64,000 bases of DNA from Paenibacillus nuruki (GTDB taxonomy: Bacteria > Bacillota > Bacilli > Paenibacillales > Paenibacillaceae). The translations under genes were made by a program, and so were the position numbers. The notes beneath the pieces were generated by a model. That model was not told the DNA's origin. It was given only the letters and a program-made list of their open reading frames with translations, and did not search any database. This document shows positions 52,158 through 60,121 of the stretch, in pieces (the first letter of the stretch is position 1; each line of letters starts with the position of its first letter). The stretch is taken from positions 372,001 through 436,000 of the forward strand of contig NZ_MDER01000086.1 of assembly GCF_001721045.1 (NCBI RefSeq). The letters are read 5' to 3'.

Positions 52158-52919
52158 TTATTCGTCCGTCAAAATCACCTGCACCTTATTTTTTTTGAAA
52201 TGTTCTACAAAAGAAGGCTCCGGCTGTTGATCTGTAATTAAAATATCAATTTCTGATAATGAGCAAACTTTGAAAAATCCAGTTGTATCTATCTTTGTAT
52301 GATCAGCAAGTGCAATAACCGTATGCCCCTGACTTATCATTTGCCGCTTAACTAGACCTTCTTCTTCGGTATGGATAAACAGACCATCTTTAGATAATGC
52401 AAAAACACCTAGCAACGTATAGTCGGTATTGTATTGCTCGATTTTTTTCACAGTTTCTGCCCCATGCAAGAAAAGTTGCTCTTTATGAAGCTTGCCTGGA
52501 AGAAGGGTAATATCCATCTTTTCATACTTGGCCAGTGCCTGAGCATGCGTTAAGGAATTGGTAATGGCATAAAGGCTTTTATTGCCTAATTGCATAATGG
52601 CAGCTTCTACTGTCGTTGATGAGTCAAAGAAAACACTTGAATGATCATTAAGGACTTCTGCAACCTTTTGCGCTATTTTTTCTTTAATCAATCCATACCG
52701 ACTAGATCGTTGCTCATAATTTAGAATCATCGCTTCACGATTAGTAGATACCGCACCTCCATGAGTACGACGAATCATATTTTGTTGCTCTAACTTAATT
52801 AAGTCTCTTCTAATTGTATCTTTGGAAACGTTTAGCGCTTCTGCTAATACTTCAATCGTTGCACTTTTACTTTCCTCAATAATAGACTTTATGCGTTCCA
52901 ATCTTTCTTCAATCAACAT
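52158..52919 (-). CDS. DeoR-family repressor of the PTS locus
   Basis: A 253-residue regulator starting at ATG 52919, with GAGGAG eight bases upstream. The N-terminal helix-turn-helix SATIEVLAEALNVSKDTIRRDLIKLE is followed by the invariant RTHGGAV and a C-terminal sugar-phosphate sensor domain (FFDSSTTVEAAI, YAITNSLTHAQALA, VIALADHTKI). DeoR/GlpR proteins respond to phosphorylated sugars made by the neighbouring pathway. It is divergent from EIICB and heads its own unit with the M24-like and EIIA genes, which it likely controls. Confidence 0.88.
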   Translation of the reverse strand: MLIEERLERIKSIIEESKSATIEVLAEALNVSKDTIRRDLIKLEQQNMIRRTHGGAVSTNREAMILNYEQRSSRYGLIKEKIAQKVAEVLNDHSSVFFDSSTTVEAAIMQLGNKSLYAITNSLTHAQALAKYEKMDITLLPGKLHKEQLFLHGAETVKKIEQYNTDYTLLGVFALSKDGLFIHTEEEGLVKRQMISQGHTVIALADHTKIDTTGFFKVCSLSEIDILITDQQPEPSFVEHFKKNKVQVILTDE

Positions 52920-53025
52920 TACATTCTCTCCTCGCAATTAAATTATCACTTTATGCATTTATAATAAGCCTGCACCCTGATGCAGTCTTTAAGCATTGCA
53001 TTCTCTTTCTCTTCTGCATACCTTA

Positions 53026-53039
53026 TGTAAACGTTCTAT
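53026..53039. promoter_or_regulatory. cre-like site before the PTS EIICB gene
   Basis: TGTAAACGTTCTAT matches nine of eleven fixed positions of the cre consensus. It lies 37 bases before the EIICB start in the divergent promoter region and suggests CcpA repression by preferred sugars. Confidence 0.55.
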
Positions 53040-53076
53040 TTCTGTGCCATTCAAACAACGAAGGGAAAATCCACGT

Positions 53077-54675
53077 ATGAAAAATAACATTTTTGGCGCT
53101 TTGCAAAAAATGGGGAAGTCATTCATGTTGCCTATTGCAGTGCTTCCTATTGCAGGTCTGTTGTTGGGTGTGGGATCTACGCTTACCAATCCAGAACGCT
53201 CTACATTTGTTCAAGAAAGTAGCTTCTTGTTCAAGCTACTTTCTGTTCTAACTGATGGTGGAAATGTGATTTTTGGCATCTTACCTCTATTATTCACAGT
53301 TGCAGTCGCTATTGGATTGGCCAAACAAAGTAAAGAAGTCGCTGCTCTTTCCGCTTTAATTGCTTATTTTGTAATGAATATGTCCATTACAAGCACCATC
53401 AAAAATTTCATGGACCTTAACCAACTTCAACAGACACCCGGATTAATTAGAGACTTTCTTGGGTTTGAAAACACCATGAATACTAGCGTTCTTGGGGGCG
53501 TAATCATGGGTCTTGTCGTTGCCTTTCTTCATAATAGATATTATAAAATAAAGCTTCCTGAAATGCTTGCGTTTTTCGGAGGTACTCACTTCGTACCCAT
53601 TATTTCTTCTCTGGTAGCCATTGTGGTTGGAATACTTCTTGCTTTTATATGGCCCCTCTTTGCAACGGGCATTGCTGCACTCGGTGTGGGTATTGCCCAT
53701 ATGGGAGCTTTCGGTACATTTTTATATGGTTTTATTTTACGAGCATTAATTCCGACAGGTTTGCACCACGTATTCTATCTTCCTTTCTGGCAAACAGCAC
53801 TCGGCGGAACCGCAGAAGTGAACGGTCAATTTTTGGAAGGAGCTCAAAATATATTATTTGCTCAGTTAATGAGTGGAGATGTGATTAATCCTTCTGTCGC
53901 TCAATACTACTCGGGTAATTACCCCATTATGATGTTCGGTTTTCCAGCCGCTGCCCTCGCTATGTATCATACCGCTTTTAAAAAGAATAAAGCTAAAGTG
54001 AAAGGTCTGTTGTTCTCGTCAAGTGTAGCTTCATTTTTAACAGGGATTACTGAACCTTTAGAGTTTTCATTCCTTTTTGCTTCCCCATTACTGTTCTTTG
54101 GTGTCCATTGTGTATTAAGTGGTTTATCTTTTGCTTTGGTATATCTTTTGGATGCAGGAGTGGGTTATACGTTCTCTGGAGGAGCACTGGACTTTATTAT
54201 CTACGGTATTATTCCAGGAAATGATCGTACTCAATGGATATCCATCTTGATTGTAGGTGTGGTGTATGCCTTTATTTACTACTTTGTATTCCGTTATATG
54301 ATCTTAAAATTCAATATCAAAACACCCGGTAGAGACGATAGTGTGGATGAAGTGAAATTGCATACCAAAAGCGACTACCTTGAGAAAAAAACTCAAGAAA
54401 CCTCCGCTATTAGCACTCACTTAACCGATGCCCAGAAGATTAGTATAGATATTATTGAAGGACTTGGTGGCTTGGACAACATCCAAGAGATTGATAGTTG
54501 CGCAACTCGATTGCGTGTCACATTGACAACAAGTGACACAGTCAACGAAGAACAGTTAAAACAAACAGGTGCCGCAGGTGTTTTTATTAAAGGAAATAAT
54601 ATTCAAGTCATTTATGGCCCTAAAGTGAGTAACATCAAAACAGAACTGGAAGAATATATTCAAACTATTAAATAA
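53077..54675 (+). CDS. PTS EIICB permease, glucose superfamily
   Basis: A 532-residue sugar permease. The start ATG 53077 follows GAAGGGA and begins MKNNIFGALQKMGKSFMLPIAVLPIAG, the typical EIIC start; an in-frame extension from 52996 lacks support. EIIC covers about 1-430 with ten helices and GITEPLEFSFLF, the sugar-site motif. After a linker the EIIB domain (about 450-532) has the phosphocysteine C475 in IDSCATRLR. It takes its phosphate from the separately encoded EIIA. The sugar is not certain; glucose, GlcNAc and alpha-glucosides are all possible in this superfamily. It is followed by an MBL-fold gene 14 bases on. Confidence 0.92.
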   Translation: MKNNIFGALQKMGKSFMLPIAVLPIAGLLLGVGSTLTNPERSTFVQESSFLFKLLSVLTDGGNVIFGILPLLFTVAVAIGLAKQSKEVAALSALIAYFVMNMSITSTIKNFMDLNQLQQTPGLIRDFLGFENTMNTSVLGGVIMGLVVAFLHNRYYKIKLPEMLAFFGGTHFVPIISSLVAIVVGILLAFIWPLFATGIAALGVGIAHMGAFGTFLYGFILRALIPTGLHHVFYLPFWQTALGGTAEVNGQFLEGAQNILFAQLMSGDVINPSVAQYYSGNYPIMMFGFPAAALAMYHTAFKKNKAKVKGLLFSSSVASFLTGITEPLEFSFLFASPLLFFGVHCVLSGLSFALVYLLDAGVGYTFSGGALDFIIYGIIPGNDRTQWISILIVGVVYAFIYYFVFRYMILKFNIKTPGRDDSVDEVKLHTKSDYLEKKTQETSAISTHLTDAQKISIDIIEGLGGLDNIQEIDSCATRLRVTLTTSDTVNEEQLKQTGAAGVFIKGNNIQVIYGPKVSNIKTELEEYIQTIK

Positions 54676-54689
54676 GGAAGTGAATCCAT

Positions 54690-55394
54690 ATGCAATTAAC
54701 AAAAGGAGTATTCCTAATTTCTGGGGGTACGTATGGGAAGTTAGGCAATGCTTATGTAGTTAAGCACAATGGTGGTTTTATTTTAATTGATAGTAGTAGT
54801 CCGGGTGCATTAGATACGCTACTTGAAAATTTAAAGTATTGGGATATTGATGAGCAAGCTATCACTCATGTTTTACTCACACATGGACATGATGATCACG
54901 CTGGTTGCGCTGCCCATTTTCAAAAACAAGGGGCGAAAGTTTATGTAGGTGCCGCAGATCGAACGATGATGGAAGAAGGTAACTTTGGGATAGAAAGCCC
55001 TCAGACAAACCATGTCATGCCCTCTTGCTTTCCAGATCAATTGTTTACTGAAGACACTACATTAATTATCGAAAACCTAACTATTGATGTCTATCTCATG
55101 CCTGGCCACACAGATGGCAGTGTTATTTTTTATCTACAATTAGAAAATGAACGGATATTATTTACAGGGGACATGTTCTTTGTAGATGGTGAAACAGGAA
55201 ATATCGCTTCAACCGGTTGGAAAGGTGATCTGGGATATAGCGGAGAAAAGCTAGGAAGAAGTTTTGCCAAGCTTTGGAGCCTTTCTCTAACCCCTACCAT
55301 TATTGCAGGAGGACACGGTATTCCTCGTATCCGCAATAATGTACAAGAAAGTATCAAAATCGCTTACAAATACTATTTATTGAATAATCGGTAA
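54690..55394 (+). CDS. MBL-fold metallo-hydrolase
   Basis: A 234-residue metallo-beta-lactamase-fold protein. The metal motif is LLTHGHDDHAG, further ligands lie in MPGHTDGS and FTGDMFF, and the last in IIAGGHG. The small size suggests a glyoxalase-II- or lactonase-like hydrolase. It is co-transcribed with the PTS permease (AAGGAAG in the 14-base gap), so it may act on a product of the imported sugar. An alternative is a general thioesterase. Confidence 0.85.
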   Translation: MQLTKGVFLISGGTYGKLGNAYVVKHNGGFILIDSSSPGALDTLLENLKYWDIDEQAITHVLLTHGHDDHAGCAAHFQKQGAKVYVGAADRTMMEEGNFGIESPQTNHVMPSCFPDQLFTEDTTLIIENLTIDVYLMPGHTDGSVIFYLQLENERILFTGDMFFVDGETGNIASTGWKGDLGYSGEKLGRSFAKLWSLSLTPTIIAGGHGIPRIRNNVQESIKIAYKYYLLNNR

Positions 55395-55398
55395 ACAG

Positions 55399-55445
55399 AA
55401 AAAAGGTGGACGTTTAGATATTACTCTAAACATCCACCTTTTTTG
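55399..55445 (+). terminator. Intrinsic terminator of the PTS-MBL unit
   Basis: AAAAAAGGTGGACGTTTAGA pairs with TCTAAACATCCACCTTTTTT around a 6-base loop. Confidence 0.92.
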
Positions 55446-55542
55446 ATTTAAGCATTTCCTTTTGTTACACAAAAGAGATAAATTTGCTAACCCCTCATTC
55501 TAGCTTATTTCTGCAACTATCTCTTTGATTACTTTTTTACAC

Positions 55543-57060
55543 TTAAATTTGTTTCGCAAAATCAACAAGAGACTCTGCCATATGATTAATCTCATCCATC
55601 GACGCATTTACCTGTTGAGTTAACGCGGCTTGGGTCTGTGTCATCGTCGTCATATTACCAATATGCTCTAGAATCTGTTCGATCAATTCTTTCATATCGC
55701 TTAAGCTGGTTTCGATATTTTCGGTAGCAGAAGCACTATTTACCGCTAACTTACGAACTTCATCGGCGACTACTGCAAATCCCATACCCAATTCGCCAGC
55801 ACGTGCGGCTTCGATCGCTGCATTGAGTCCTAACAAATTCGTTTGGTTCGCAATTTCACGAATAAAGGTAGAAATGTTTTTGGTTTCGTCTGCACTGTTT
55901 TTCGCTTCATTGGCGGCTTCAGTCGATTTCTCTTGAGCCGAAGCCACTTCTTGCGCTTGTTCGGATACGGATGCCATAGCTGTTGTCATTTCGCTGATCG
56001 ATTGAGACAATTGTTGCATACGGTTATTCATGCCTTCCACAACGATATCTTTATTTTTTTCAAACGTAATATCGCGAATCGTTCCTGCTACACGTACCGG
56101 TAATCCTTTGCTATCTCGAATCGTTGCGCCACCTGCATGGTACCAACGGTATTCTCCATTTTTCAACTGTAAACGGTAATCTACATCGAATGGTGTGCGT
56201 CCTGTATGATCATTCAAATGGGCTGCAAAAGCATTCAAAGAATACTCTTTATCTTCAGGATGTAGACGATCACTCCAACTGCTTAATACGTTAGGGAAAT
56301 CTTTCTCATCTTGGAAGCCCAGTGTTGAACGAAATTGTGGGGACCACCAGAATGCATTATTGGGATTCACTGGATCGCCTGCAATCACTTCCATATCCCA
56401 CGGTGCTTCGATCAATGCTTTATTAATCAGATCATAACGAGTAACAAGCGCTTGTAACTCTTGTTCTTTTAACTTTTTGTCATGAATATCGAATAGAGCT
56501 CCAGCCACACGTAAAGGCACACCTTGACGATCACGAATCGTTGTACCTGTAGCTTGGAACCAACGGTATTGTCCATTTTTCAATTTCAGACGATATTCGA
56601 TATCATAAGGAGTACGACCGGAGTGATCTAGTAAATGTGCTGCAAAAGCATCTAGTACAAATTGTTGTTCTTCAGGATGAAGTAGAGATGCCCAGCTATC
56701 TAATACATTCGGGAAATCATTTTCGTCACGGTAGCCGATCATATGACGGAATTCATCTGTCCATGTAAATTTGTTACTTGGGTTCACTGGATCACCAGCA
56801 ACGACATTCATATCCCATAATCCGACTTGAATCGCTTCAGTCACTAGATCCAAACGTAGTGAAATATCTTTTTTCTGATTGTATAGTGTTTCTAACGCTT
56901 GATTCATATGGGTAACCAATGCTTGTACTTCAGGTGAAGCGTCAGTTACTTTTAACTGTGGTAATTCTTTTTGCTGATCAATTTGGGTTAGAACTTTTTG
57001 GCTTTCTTCAACAAGGGAATGAAGCGAAAGACTTGATTTTTTCGGTGAGAAAATAGACAT
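55543..57060 (-). CDS. Soluble methyl-accepting chemotaxis protein with two PAS domains
   Basis: A 505-residue cytoplasmic chemoreceptor without membrane helix. Two PAS domains of the PAS_3 type are tandem copies about 139 residues apart: [18 protein letters not shown] at about 81 and [18 protein letters not shown] at about 220, each continuing through [12 protein letters not shown], LHPE and GRTP-(Y/F)-D-(I/V)-(E/D)-YRL. The MCP signalling hairpin (350-505) has the conserved tip [20 protein letters not shown] and DEVRKLA. It likely senses a small ligand or redox state inside the cell and feeds CheA. AAAGGAG lies upstream. It stands alone; a SigD-type promoter is not convincing. Confidence 0.9.
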   Translation of the reverse strand: MSIFSPKKSSLSLHSLVEESQKVLTQIDQQKELPQLKVTDASPEVQALVTHMNQALETLYNQKKDISLRLDLVTEAIQVGLWDMNVVAGDPVNPSNKFTWTDEFRHMIGYRDENDFPNVLDSWASLLHPEEQQFVLDAFAAHLLDHSGRTPYDIEYRLKLKNGQYRWFQATGTTIRDRQGVPLRVAGALFDIHDKKLKEQELQALVTRYDLINKALIEAPWDMEVIAGDPVNPNNAFWWSPQFRSTLGFQDEKDFPNVLSSWSDRLHPEDKEYSLNAFAAHLNDHTGRTPFDVDYRLQLKNGEYRWYHAGGATIRDSKGLPVRVAGTIRDITFEKNKDIVVEGMNNRMQQLSQSISEMTTAMASVSEQAQEVASAQEKSTEAANEAKNSADETKNISTFIREIANQTNLLGLNAAIEAARAGELGMGFAVVADEVRKLAVNSASATENIETSLSDMKELIEQILEHIGNMTTMTQTQAALTQQVNASMDEINHMAESLVDFAKQI

Positions 57061-57359
57061 TTTCCGGTCTCCTTTAGATTACATATATATATAATTTGAT
57101 GAACAATGATAAATATCAGCAAAAACACGACTTTTTTCTTATATCTTATATTCTTTATTTCGTACCTTTGACTCTCTTATTGTATAAGACTTTATACCCA
57201 TTATATCTAAAAATCAATCTTTTTATTATAAAAAAAGTGTATTTATTACAATTTTCGACATATTATGTAGACAAAAACGACTTTTGGTGTCTGTATTTAG
57301 ACCTGAGGGAATTTACTTATTTAATAACTATATACAAGAGAATGATATAGGAGGATTAT
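57061..57359. other. A/T-rich intergenic region without clear gene
   Basis: Carries the MCP promoter region and the start region of the alkyltransferase-like gene. An 84-codon plus-strand reading frame here is not supported: hydrophobic, no ribosome site and poor codon pattern. Nothing else seen. Confidence 0.5.
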
Positions 57360-57683
57360 ATGCAACCATTTACTGAACGTGTTATTCATATTATTCAAGC
57401 TATTCCTTATGGAAAAGTGATGACCTATGGGCAGATTGCGGCAGAAGCAGGAAGTCCACGCGGAGCTAGACAAGTAGTACGCATTTTACATTCGATGAGC
57501 GAGAAGCATCATCTTCCGTGGCATAGAGTGGTGAATATTAAAGGAGAGATCGCTATCGCAGACGATGAATCTCGCTTTCTTCAGCAGATGTTACTTGAAG
57601 AAGAAGGAATTTCATTTGGTCTCCATCCGATAATCGATCTCTCCCTGTATCGTTACGAATATAAAGAATCTACGGATATCTGA
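57360..57683 (+). CDS. Alkyltransferase-like protein (ATL)
   Basis: A 107-residue MGMT-family DNA-binding domain: YGKVMTYGQIAAEAGSPRGARQVVRILHS is the recognition helix region with Arg-finger. The active-site motif is PWHRVV instead of PCHRV: W54 replaces the methyl-accepting Cys. That marks the ATL group, which binds O6-alkylguanine without repairing it and passes the lesion to nucleotide-excision repair. AGGAGG precedes the ATG. It is a single gene between MCP and SDR. Its full length (no N-terminal domain) also fits ATL. Confidence 0.88.
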   Translation: MQPFTERVIHIIQAIPYGKVMTYGQIAAEAGSPRGARQVVRILHSMSEKHHLPWHRVVNIKGEIAIADDESRFLQQMLLEEEGISFGLHPIIDLSLYRYEYKESTDI

Positions 57684-57702
57684 TCCATATTTTATATTCT
57701 AT

Positions 57703-58491
57703 TTATATAGCTTTGATGGTTCCTCCATCTACAATTAAGGATTGTCCAGTGACATACGTATTTGCAAAAGAACCATAAAAGACAACCATTCGTGCGAACT
57801 CTTCGGGTGTACCCATTCGACCAAGTGGAATCTGTGCATTAGCTTGCGCTTGTAATTCTTCAACAGATATCTGCTGAGATTGGGCACGTTTGCTATCTAG
57901 TTCGATAATACGGTCTGTAGCGATACGTCCGGGTGCGACGGTATTGATTAGAATCCCTTTTGACCCGTATTCTGAAGAAAGTGTCTTGGTCAATGCTTGA
58001 ATACCGGCACGAAATACATTCGATAAAATCAAGCCATCGATCGGTTGTTTGACAGAGGAAGAAGCAATATTTACGATTCGTCCACTTGTATTTGCTTGTA
58101 GTGCAGGTAAAGCGGCACGGATCAAGCGAATAGTACTCAGCAGATTTTGCTCAAAAGCTTGTTGCCATTGCTCATCTTCCATATCTGCAAATGTTCCTCC
58201 AGGAGGTCCTCCTGCATTGGTCACTAATACGTCTAAGCGACCTTTGCGTGTAATCGTCTGTTCAATGGCTTCTTTGATTTGTGTAGCATCATTTACATCC
58301 AGTTGTACAATATCTACTGTTACGCCTGTTGCTGAATCAATCTCTTCTTTTGCTTGTTGCAACTGTTCAAGATCACGACTAGCAATCGTCACTTCTGCTC
58401 CTTCTCTGGCAAATTCTAGTGCGCTGGCTCTGCCTAATCCTTTACTAGCCGCCGCAACAAATACAGATTTCCCCTGCAATCCTAAATCCAT
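57703..58491 (-). CDS. SDR-family protein lacking the canonical Tyr/Lys pair
   Basis: A 262-residue Rossmann protein, starting at ATG 58491 with AGGAGG seven bases upstream. The cofactor motif is AASKGLGRA and the NAG motif VTNAGG; Ser in NIASSS is present. Where YxxxK is expected the sequence reads LSNVFRAG: the Tyr position is Ser and the Lys is Arg. This pattern is known from a branch annotated as ketoacyl-reductase-like SDR proteins. Oxidoreductase activity by the normal mechanism is doubtful. Role unknown; it may bind NAD(P). Confidence 0.8.
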   Translation of the reverse strand: MDLGLQGKSVFVAAASKGLGRASALEFAREGAEVTIASRDLEQLQQAKEEIDSATGVTVDIVQLDVNDATQIKEAIEQTITRKGRLDVLVTNAGGPPGGTFADMEDEQWQQAFEQNLLSTIRLIRAALPALQANTSGRIVNIASSSVKQPIDGLILSNVFRAGIQALTKTLSSEYGSKGILINTVAPGRIATDRIIELDSKRAQSQQISVEELQAQANAQIPLGRMGTPEEFARMVVFYGSFANTYVTGQSLIVDGGTIKAI

Positions 58492-58941
58492 GTGTAAACC
58501 TCCTGAAATTGTGTGATTGATTTCCATAATCTCTCTGGTTCATTTTAAAAAATCCCTATATAATTCATGTAGCTTCGTGAAAAACTTTTTTAATTGTAAT
58601 TTGAACTATTTTTTATAATTTCTCACAAATTTGCTTACATAATTTATTAAATAAGTGTGAAGTGTCGATATAATGAGTATACCCATTTTGTGCGGAATCC
58701 AATGTGATTTTCTTTTATCATATTTGGTATATTACGTATCACTTATTGAAATTATACTTCCATCGTATAGACACGAACCGAAATAACATAAGAAAACTTA
58801 CCCATCCGGCTGGTTCGAGGTTTTTTTAACCTTGTTTATTATGATTGTCGAACGATTCAATAAGACGCTCCTATAAACTCTACGCTTAATAAGCTAAGTG
58901 GAATTGTTACCTTAAACTATTATAGATGGAAGTGACTACTA
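58492..58941 (+). other. 450-base intergenic region with long leader of the HD-GYP gene
   Basis: A TATAAT at 58669-58674 (weak -35 TTAAAT 16 bases before) would give a leader of about 265 bases. In it CGAACC (58774-58779) pairs with GGTTCG (58812-58817) across a 32-base loop, followed by AGG and seven T (58821-58827), a terminator-like shape. AGGTT/AACCT flank the T-run and could form a competing stem. No known riboswitch core was recognised. Attenuation control is a guess. Confidence 0.35.
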
Positions 58942-60042
58942 TTGAGGTTGATACCTGTTACCTCCCTACAGCCGGGAATGCGATTAGCCAAAAAAATATA
59001 CAATGATGAAGGAGTCGTACTCCTTTCTGTAGATGCTGAATTAACCAACGGAATTATTCGTAAACTACATAATCATGGTCTAGATTATGTCTATATTCAA
59101 GATGCTGACACTGATGATATCGTGGTTGAAGATATTATCACTTCGGAGACACGCCGCAAAGCTTTACAAGAAATTCAGGTTGGATTTCGCAGTCTGATTG
59201 ATCCTCAAGCTCAGAAAAAGAATTATCCTTTAATTGGACGATCGTTCTCAGGAGTGGTCGATTCTATCCTTAATGATATCAGTACCGATCCTGAAGTGAT
59301 GATCATGTTAATGAACATTCATGTCAAAGATCAATATTTGTATCATCATTCATTAAATGTATGTATTTATACCCTTTTACTTGGCAAAGTTCACGGATAC
59401 TCCACAGAAGAATTGCATGTTCTCGGTATTGGTTCACTGTTACATGATATTGGCAAAATCAGAATACCTAGCTCTATTTTGTCCAAGCCTGAACGACTCA
59501 CCGATCTGGAATATGAAGAAATTAAGCTTCATACGGAATACGGATTCAAAATGTTAAAAGATGAACCTGGTATTCCTCTTCTTGCTGCACATTGTGCTTA
59601 TCAACATCATGAACGATTGAACGGAAGCGGATATCCGCGCGGAATTACAGAACCCGATATTCATGACTATGCGAAATGGATCGCTATTGCAGACTCTTAT
59701 GATGCATTGACGACAAGTCGTGTGTATCGCTCTGCTCTACTGCCTCATCAAGCATTGGAAGTCTTATATGCAGGCTATGGAACAATGTATGATAAGTACA
59801 TGATGGAAATTTTCAAAAGTCGTGTTGCGATCTATCCGATCGGTCTTACGGTGGTTTTGAGCAATGGTCTTAAAGGTGTTGTTGTTCATATTCATAAGTC
59901 GATTACTCAGCGCCCTATTATTCGGATTCTTTATAACGAAGCAGGCGAGCGGTTAGCTTCTCCGTATGATCTGGATCTACTGGCTCATCACTCGATTGTG
60001 ATTGCAGGTGTAGAAGGTCTGAACACGCACATGCATACGTAA
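58942..60042 (+). CDS. HD-GYP domain protein (c-di-GMP phosphodiesterase type)
   Basis: A 366-residue soluble protein. The first 100 residues (RLIPVTSLQPGMRLAKKIYN, GVVLLSVDAEL) form a small beta domain common before HD-GYP. The HD-GYP domain (about 110-310) has YLYHHSLNVC, H168-D169 in SLLHDIGKIRIP, HHERLNGSGYPRG with G230-Y231-P232, and DSYDALTTSRVYR. These metal and GYP residues are intact, so cleavage of c-di-GMP is likely. A C-terminal beta domain follows. It starts at TTG 58942, with GGAAGTG seven bases upstream. A long leader with a possible attenuator lies before it. Confidence 0.85.
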   Translation: MRLIPVTSLQPGMRLAKKIYNDEGVVLLSVDAELTNGIIRKLHNHGLDYVYIQDADTDDIVVEDIITSETRRKALQEIQVGFRSLIDPQAQKKNYPLIGRSFSGVVDSILNDISTDPEVMIMLMNIHVKDQYLYHHSLNVCIYTLLLGKVHGYSTEELHVLGIGSLLHDIGKIRIPSSILSKPERLTDLEYEEIKLHTEYGFKMLKDEPGIPLLAAHCAYQHHERLNGSGYPRGITEPDIHDYAKWIAIADSYDALTTSRVYRSALLPHQALEVLYAGYGTMYDKYMMEIFKSRVAIYPIGLTVVLSNGLKGVVVHIHKSITQRPIIRILYNEAGERLASPYDLDLLAHHSIVIAGVEGLNTHMHT

Positions 60043-60082
60043 TGATTGCTTATAACTAAAGTTATACACACTTAACTATAAA

Positions 60083-60121
60083 AAGAGATTCGTCAGATCA
60101 TTAAGATCTGGCGAATCTCTT
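60083..60121 (-). terminator. Intrinsic terminator overlapping the end of the SNF2 gene
   Basis: On the minus strand AAGAGATTCGCCAGATC pairs with GATCTGACGAATCTCTT (one mismatch) and is followed by TTT. The left arm encodes the last residues and the stop codon lies in the right arm. Confidence 0.75.

Noticed and set aside
52970-52985. CTGCA-N6-TGCAG as DeoR operator
   Set aside because: Arms of five bases are too short to separate from chance in the divergent region.
57061-57145. GCTGATAT on the minus strand before the chemoreceptor as a SigD promoter
   Set aside because: It is one base from the SigD -10, but the nearest TAAG is 17 instead of 15 bases away and is not TAAA.
57096-57350. An 84-codon hydrophobic frame between MCP and ATL
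   Set aside because: No ribosome site, A/T-rich composition gives Phe/Leu/Tyr/Lys by chance, and it overlaps the MCP promoter region.
58049-58516. A 155-codon plus-strand frame opposite the SDR gene
   Set aside because: Antisense to a well-supported SDR coding sequence with conserved cofactor motifs; Ser/Cys-rich as typical of shadow frames.
58492-58941. c-di-GMP riboswitch before the HD-GYP gene
   Set aside because: The conserved GEMM core (GGGACGCAAAGCC-like) and its tetraloop receptor are absent; only a plain stem and T-run were seen.
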